Below the pieces are notes generated by a model. That model made no database searches. It saw nothing but the letters and a program-made list of their open reading frames with translations, and was not told where the DNA came from. A program made the translations under genes and the position numbers. Shown here piece after piece: positions 59,861-64,000 of a DNA stretch of 64,000 nucleotides (the stretch's first letter is position 1; the number at the start of each line of letters is the position of its first letter). The stretch comes from CAZKWG01 sp964615375 (lineage in GTDB: Bacteria > Myxococcota_A > UBA796 > CAZKWG01). The stretch is taken from positions 35,740 through 99,739 of the forward strand of contig CAZTOW010000035.1 in the NCBI GenBank assembly GCA_964615375.1, written 5' to 3'.

Positions 59861-60339
59861 TGTCGCCCTCCGTCCTACGCATCGCCCATGCGCTCGCCCG
59901 AGACGCCGTGCTGACCGCGGAGCAGCTCAAGGCTCCCGCGATCATGGCCGAGCTCGGTGAGCGGCAGGTGTCCCTGCTGCGGGGCCTGCTGAGCACACAG
60001 ACCACGTTCGCCGAGATGCTGGCCGGGCGGCGCCCGCTGCCGACGCTGCTGGACGTGCTCCCTCAGGGGGAGCAGGAGCTCCAGGAGCAACTCGCACGGG
60101 TAGAGCCGTTGCTGAACGGCCACGCGCCGGAACTGGCACGTTTCCGGGAGACAGAGGGTCTCGCCGGTGGGCATGCGGGAGCCCTAATCCTGCCTACCGA
60201 GGGCGCCGCGGCCTCGGTCGAGCCTGCTGCCCCAGCCGAGATCTCGGCCTCGACATCCAGGGTGCCGCCAGCAGGTGGGGGACGCCCCGAGGACGACGGT
60301 CCTACCGCTGCACACTCCCACGCCTTGGGGGAGCCATGA
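59860..60339 (+). CDS. Hypothetical protein with Ala/Pro tail
   Basis: A 159-residue protein. The N-terminal ~95 residues are helical (RDAVLTAEQLKAPAIMAELG; LDVLPQGEQELQEQLARVEP); the rest is a low-complexity Ala/Pro/Gly tail. GGAGGAG precedes the start and the stop overlaps the next start by four bases. Confidence 0.5.
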   Translation: MSPSVLRIAHALARDAVLTAEQLKAPAIMAELGERQVSLLRGLLSTQTTFAEMLAGRRPLPTLLDVLPQGEQELQEQLARVEPLLNGHAPELARFRETEGLAGGHAGALILPTEGAAASVEPAAPAEISASTSRVPPAGGGRPEDDGPTAAHSHALGEP

Positions 60340-60815
60340 ACCTCCCCACCCTGCGTCAGGTCGTGGACGACGACATGAAGCGGCTGGAGAACCTGACCCG
60401 GCTTCAGCGCACACCCATCTCCTGTGGTGGGGTCGGCTGTAACGGGTGTTGCCGTGGGGAGATCGAGGTCACCACCGAGGAGTGGGAGGAGATCCGCCAG
60501 CGCATCCCGGATGAGGTCCTGTCGCGCATCGGGCCGCCTCCCAAGCGTGCGAAGGACCGGGAGGAGCGGATCTGTCCGCTGCTCGGCTCCGATGGTGGGT
60601 GTAGCGTCTACGCTGTGAGGCCGCTGGCCTGCCGGGCCTACGCCGTCCTCACCCCGGCGGACTGGTGCTGGCCCGAACGTGCGGGACCAAAGAAGGTCCT
60701 CAAGGTGATGGCCGGAGGGCAGGTGCTTGTCCAGCACATCATGATCGCCGATCTCCTCTGGCTTCAAAACCTGCTCTGGGATGAGCGCCAGCGCAGGTTC
60801 CCGGTGAGCTCATGA
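60336..60815 (+). CDS. YkgJ-family cysteine-cluster protein
   Basis: A 159-residue protein. The Cys pattern CGGVGCNGCC (~30-39), then CPLLGSDGGCSVYAVRPLAC with a following RAY, matches the YkgJ-type Fe-S or zinc cluster family (eight-Cys cluster protein). Some members appear in phages; their function is unclear. It is coupled to the gene before it. Confidence 0.75.
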   Translation: MNLPTLRQVVDDDMKRLENLTRLQRTPISCGGVGCNGCCRGEIEVTTEEWEEIRQRIPDEVLSRIGPPPKRAKDREERICPLLGSDGGCSVYAVRPLACRAYAVLTPADWCWPERAGPKKVLKVMAGGQVLVQHIMIADLLWLQNLLWDERQRRFPVSS

Positions 60816-60894
60816 TCCCCCGCCCACCCCTGCCCTTCCCCGTCGGCATGGTGCCGCGGGCAGGGGTGGGCACTTCCTCTGTTGGAGGTCCCCC

Positions 60895-61191
60895 ATGGTC
60901 GCCGTTGACGAGGTTCAGCCTGGTCGGTACGCCGTGGCCTGGCGCGGAGCCCAGCGTGGTCAGTCCGGTCGTTGGGTGCAGCGCCTGGTGGTCGAGATCG
61001 TTCTGCTGCGTGGCGTGGAGCGCGTCGTCTTCGACGAGCGCGACACCTTCCGTGCAGATGGGAGGCCCGCCCGAAGCTCCTGCCGGCGCGTCGAGCTCGC
61101 CCGCTGGGCGGAGCACATGCTCCCAGGGCCCATCCCTCTCAACCTGTTTCGCCGCCAGAGCGTGCCCACGCCGCTCTACCTGGCGAGCTGA
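60895..61191 (+). CDS. Hypothetical small protein
   Basis: A 98-residue beta-rich protein (RYAVAWRGAQRGQSGRWVQR; LVVEIVLLRGVERVVFDE). A good GGAGG lies ahead of the ATG. A longer overlapping frame starts at 60812 but reads as low-complexity noise. Unrecognised. Confidence 0.55.
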   Translation: MVAVDEVQPGRYAVAWRGAQRGQSGRWVQRLVVEIVLLRGVERVVFDERDTFRADGRPARSSCRRVELARWAEHMLPGPIPLNLFRRQSVPTPLYLAS

Positions 61192-61296
61192 TCCCCTCTG
61201 CTCTGGCCCGTCGAGACGTGCGCGTCTCCTCCAATCAGCGTTCGAGTTCAGGCGATCTCGGCGGGACCAGAGCACTCCCCTTCGTCCGAGGTGTCC

Positions 61297-61695
61297 ATGA
61301 AGATTGGCCCCCTTTACTGCGAGACGTTCCCTGCGCAGCCCCAGCCCGAGTCCACGGTGCTGGTCGACTTGCGGTGGGTTCCTGCGACTGGAACAGTGAC
61401 GAGCGCGGAGCATCTGGAGGTCAGGAGCCCCCAGCAGCTCACCGCGGCGATCCTGGAACGATACCCCCTGCGGGCCGACCAGAACATTCTCATGGGCCTA
61501 CACTTCGGCAGCACCGGCCTCAAGCTCAGTGTGCATGCCTACAGGGAGTTGGGCCTCAGCTCTGATGGGCTGGTGCTCTTCCTCTCTGGGCTCGCCCCTG
61601 GCGCGGAGGCGAGGTTCTTCCATGACGTGATGCGCGGGCTCACGTTCGCGTTGCTCCAACAACCAGAAGGCGAGGAAGCCGATGTCCAGTCCTGA
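61297..61695 (+). CDS. Hypothetical protein
   Basis: A 132-residue protein, alpha/beta (STVLVDLRWVPATGTVTSAE; DGLVLFLSGLAPGAEARFFH). A GTG two codons upstream is a weaker choice of start. Family unknown. Confidence 0.5.
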   Translation: MKIGPLYCETFPAQPQPESTVLVDLRWVPATGTVTSAEHLEVRSPQQLTAAILERYPLRADQNILMGLHFGSTGLKLSVHAYRELGLSSDGLVLFLSGLAPGAEARFFHDVMRGLTFALLQQPEGEEADVQS

Positions 61696-61963
61696 GAGAG
61701 AATTTGCCCCGACCTCATGCCGTCTCTGTGACTGTGCCGAGGACGCGCCCTGCATGGAAGGCTGCGTGTGGGTCTTCGACCCTGGCTTCGGAGATCTGTG
61801 CTCGTCCTGCATGACGCGCGTTTACGAGGCGATGGGCCGGCTCCTGGACGGCGTGGCGGACGAGGCGGACGTGGTGCTGCTCCGTCGCTTCGCGGACAAG
61901 ACCCCGGACGGTGGACCTGTGGTGCCGCTCTCGGTCCAGCTCTCCTGCTCGGTCGCGGCCTGA
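61682..61963 (+). CDS. Zinc-binding small protein
   Basis: A 93-residue protein with Cys pairs CRLCDC and CMEGC (~13-28) and CSSC (~40-43), a zinc-ribbon pattern seen in phage proteins. It overlaps the previous gene by 14 bases. Confidence 0.55.
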   Translation: MSSPEREFAPTSCRLCDCAEDAPCMEGCVWVFDPGFGDLCSSCMTRVYEAMGRLLDGVADEADVVLLRRFADKTPDGGPVVPLSVQLSCSVAA

Positions 61964-61965
61964 CG

Positions 61966-62505
61966 ATGCGCGCCAACACGCCCGTCACCGTCGAGGACTA
62001 CTTCACGCTCCTTCGCCGGGGTGTAGCCACGGAAGAGGCGGACAACATCTGCGTGGGGATGGGCATGGGGCTGCGCGTGCTCCCCAGGGCCACGACTGTC
62101 ACCGAGGATGTCGTGCCCCACCTCCTGGTCGGCCCTCACGAAGGGGGACAGTGGCTCGTGGGGCGAACGAACGCTGCGGGTCAGCGAACGGCGATCTACC
62201 GGATCGCGCTCTCGGGCCTGGTGCTGGACCTGCGCTCCTGCTTCGTGCGCCAGCGGCTGGGCTTCGCGCTCAGCGCTCAGGTCTACCAGCAGGTGTCCCT
62301 CCACACCTTCGGCGAGATGTGGAAGGACCTTCGAGGCGGACGCCATCACGAGACCATCGCTGCGGTGCTGGCGGACCTCGTGGAGCAACCACCGCCCATC
62401 GGTGCTCACGTCCTTCAGGGCCTGGCCAATGTGCTCCTGGAGCGCTGCGCGATGGAGGACGTCGCCGTAGTCATCGCCGGCCCTGAAGCAGAGGGGGAGT
62501 GCTGA
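61966..62505 (+). CDS. Hypothetical protein
   Basis: A 179-residue protein (TVTEDVVPHLLVGPHEGGQW; RQRLGFALSAQVYQQVSLHT) with a beta-rich middle and helical end. Its stop overlaps the HTH gene start by one base. Unrecognised. Confidence 0.5.
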   Translation: MRANTPVTVEDYFTLLRRGVATEEADNICVGMGMGLRVLPRATTVTEDVVPHLLVGPHEGGQWLVGRTNAAGQRTAIYRIALSGLVLDLRSCFVRQRLGFALSAQVYQQVSLHTFGEMWKDLRGGRHHETIAAVLADLVEQPPPIGAHVLQGLANVLLERCAMEDVAVVIAGPEAEGEC

Positions 62506-62861
62506 TGCCCCGCCACCCCGACCTCATGGACATCGACGAGGCCGCCGAGTACATCGGCACGTCCCGACGCTGGCTGGTGACGCATCCGCCCGCCAAAGGG
62601 GGGCCTCCTCGCCGAAAGATCGGGCGCACCGTGTACTATCTGCGCCCTACCCTCGACCAGTACCTGGCAGAGATGGAGGAGAGCGCCCCATGCCCGCCCC
62701 CCAGCGTCGTCCCGTCCGTGTCACCCTCTACCAGCGCGCCGAGGACCCCGAAGGAGCCTGGTGGTACGACTTCCGCGTGTCCGGTGTCCGACACCGCCGA
62801 AGCACTGGGAGCAGCGTTCGCGAGGTCGCTGAGGACATCGCCCTCCGGGCCCGAGAATTAG
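62505..62861 (+). CDS. HTH_17/excisionase-like protein overlapping the integrase
   Basis: A 118-residue protein whose first ~55 residues form a MerR-type HTH_17 motif (MDIDEAAEYIGTSRRWLVTH then PPRRKIGRTVYYLRPTLDQY), the usual shape of excisionases. From residue ~62 on it overlaps the integrase gene in another frame (62690-62861) and reads as Pro/Ser-rich sequence, so the true product may end earlier through a frameshift or simply carry a meaningless tail. GGGGGAG precedes the ATG at 62505. Confidence 0.7.
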   Translation: MPRHPDLMDIDEAAEYIGTSRRWLVTHPPAKGGPPRRKIGRTVYYLRPTLDQYLAEMEESAPCPPPSVVPSVSPSTSAPRTPKEPGGTTSACPVSDTAEALGAAFARSLRTSPSGPEN

Positions 62862-64000
62862 CCCAGGCAGAGGCCGCGCAGCGAGCGAAGCTCGATCCGG
62901 GCGCGGGAACGGTGGACCTCGCACGACTCGGCGGTCTTGATCTGACCCGCGCCATCTCACGCGGTGTGACGGCGAGCCAGCAGCGCTCCATCATGGGCTG
63001 CTGGAAGAGCCTCACGCGCGTCCTCGGGGCCGAGCGTCGCCCCGACACCATCGACTACGACCTCTGCCAGTCCTACATCGCTGAGCGCCGTCGTGCGGGG
63101 GTCCGAGGGCAGAGCATCCGAAAGGAGCTGCAGGCGCTCAAGCGCGGGATGATGATCGCACGCCGGAAGCGGCTGATTACGGTCGCCCTGGACGAGTGGC
63201 CCGAAGTCCGCAACGATCCCAAGGACACGAAGAAGGCCGGTAAGCTCCACCCTCAGCACATCCTGGAGCGCTGGCTGGAGGCGCTGGATCGCGTCCCCAA
63301 GTCTGGTCTGGCGCGTGTCCAGGCTGAGATCGCGCTACGGACAGGGATCCGGGCGGAGGAAGTTCGGCGCCTCTCCTGGAGCTGGGTGGAGGAGACCCCG
63401 CCGGGCTCCGAGCTGCCCGCCATCCTGCGCCTGCCGGCCTGGGCGACCAAGGACCGCGATGAGCGCGTAGTAGGTCTCACCCAGGAGGCGCTGGAGCTGA
63501 TCGCGTTCGCCCGCACCGAGCAGCAGCTCGTCACCTGGGAGCACTTCGATACGCCGCTGCTCGCCGGCGAGCACAAGCACGCCTTCCAGGCGGCCTGCAA
63601 GCTCATCGACTACCCGCGCACGATCACGCTCCGAGACCTCCGCCACTGTCACGCGAGCTGGAGCGCCCAGGCGACGGGCGACATCGCCGCCGTCCAGGCC
63701 GCGTTGGGACACGCCGACCTGGAGACCACCCAGCGTTACCTCAGCAGCACGGTCGACCGAGCGCTCAAAGCGGCGCTCGCGGTCGGAGCGGCCCTCAAAG
63801 GGCGTGGCGGCAAGAGCGGCGGGGGTGTGCCCGGGGCCCCGGGCGGGGGCGGCCCGCCTGGGCCTGGCCCGGGTGCTGGTCACAGCACCCGGACACAGAG
63901 CCGATCCGACCGTGCGAAAGTCGGCGTTGTAATGGTCGGCCTGCGTGGACGTAACTCGAACTTTTTCCGGCGCGCCCGACCCGGAGGTCAGGGGTGCGAT
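62690..64000 (+). CDS. int: Tyrosine recombinase (integrase), 3' end beyond window
   Basis: At least 437 residues. The N-terminal SAM-like domain is followed by the catalytic domain with box I Arg (GIRAEEVRRL, Arg221), a later Lys (ATKDRDERVV), box II RDLRHCHASW in which the usual first His is Arg, LGH (ALGHADLETT) and nucleophile Tyr350 (TTQRYL). GGAGGAG lies just upstream of the ATG. After about residue 363 the frame continues as Gly/Pro/Arg-rich sequence and is still open at 64000; the real stop, and probably the attachment site, lie near or beyond the edge. Confidence 0.88.
   Translation, partial: MPAPQRRPVRVTLYQRAEDPEGAWWYDFRVSGVRHRRSTGSSVREVAEDIALRARELAQAEAAQRAKLDPGAGTVDLARLGGLDLTRAISRGVTASQQRSIMGCWKSLTRVLGAERRPDTIDYDLCQSYIAERRRAGVRGQSIRKELQALKRGMMIARRKRLITVALDEWPEVRNDPKDTKKAGKLHPQHILERWLEALDRVPKSGLARVQAEIALRTGIRAEEVRRLSWSWVEETPPGSELPAILRLPAWATKDRDERVVGLTQEALELIAFARTEQQLVTWEHFDTPLLAGEHKHAFQAACKLIDYPRTITLRDLRHCHASWSAQATGDIAAVQAALGHADLETTQRYLSSTVDRALKAALAVGAALKGRGGKSGGGVPGAPGGGGPPGPGPGAGHSTRTQSRSDRAKVGVVMVGLRGRNSNFFRRARPGGQGCD

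Noticed and set aside
60812..61300. A 162-codon frame coupled to the YkgJ-like gene
   Set aside because: The overlapping frame at 60895-61191 has a good ribosome site and coherent composition; this one is Pro/Ser-rich noise.

Overview
GC-rich bacterial DNA from a draft assembly (one 100-N scaffold gap at 41081-41180). The left half carries FG-GAP/MopE-type calcium-loop lipoproteins with Thr/Asp/Ser-rich leaders and a PEGA-like Ser/Thr kinase. These are typical of Myxococcota and related former Deltaproteobacteria. That assignment is an inference from gene content; there is no rRNA or tRNA in the window to settle it.

Layout. (1) 1-14040, metal handling: the end of one RND pump with a TlpA-like thioredoxin; then, leftward, a CadC-like sensor with a CDF transporter, a Fur-boxed FTR1/cytochrome c iron permease, a His/Cys-rich membrane protein, a complete CzcCBA-type efflux system and four lipoproteins. 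(2) 14228-21827, ordinary chromosomal genes: an ATP-grasp ligase, two MopE/FG-GAP lipoproteins, a secreted or membrane protein and a Ser/Thr kinase. (3) 21875-32014, a defence-type island: complete type I restriction-modification (hsdR, hsdS, hsdM), an AlbA_2/RecG-like protein and a methyltransferase flanked by two arrays of a 13-bp repeat. (4) 32015-35199, a gene-poor, less GC-rich stretch leading to a large serine recombinase. The 3' end of that recombinase abuts a methylase-helicase gene cut off just after its DEAQ box. (5) 35200-64000, a mobile element ending in an HTH (Xis-like) gene and a tyrosine integrase that runs off the window.

The element in part 5 is the most unusual region. A leftward block (45126 to 38203) encodes four small beta-rich proteins, a transglutaminase/papain-like protein with a Cys-His-Asp set, two small membrane proteins and several low-complexity proteins. 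I recognise no terminase, portal, tail or conjugation gene. A divergent control region carries 104-bp tandem repeats and an array of TCCCCACA motifs. A rightward block of four genes follows, then a palindrome-controlled zinc-ribbon gene, then a candidate replication origin (18-bp inverted repeat plus a perfect DnaA box) beside an initiator-like gene. After that come a tightly coupled leftward operon, a decayed VapBC pair, an antitoxin/YoeB pair, two divergent XRE regulators with matching 15-bp operators, a PIN toxin pair, and a rightward run of small genes ending in the integrase. The gene set suggests a tailless (possibly membrane-containing) provirus or a related satellite/plasmid-like element. 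The capsid idea is a hypothesis that structure prediction can test; no packaging ATPase is visible.
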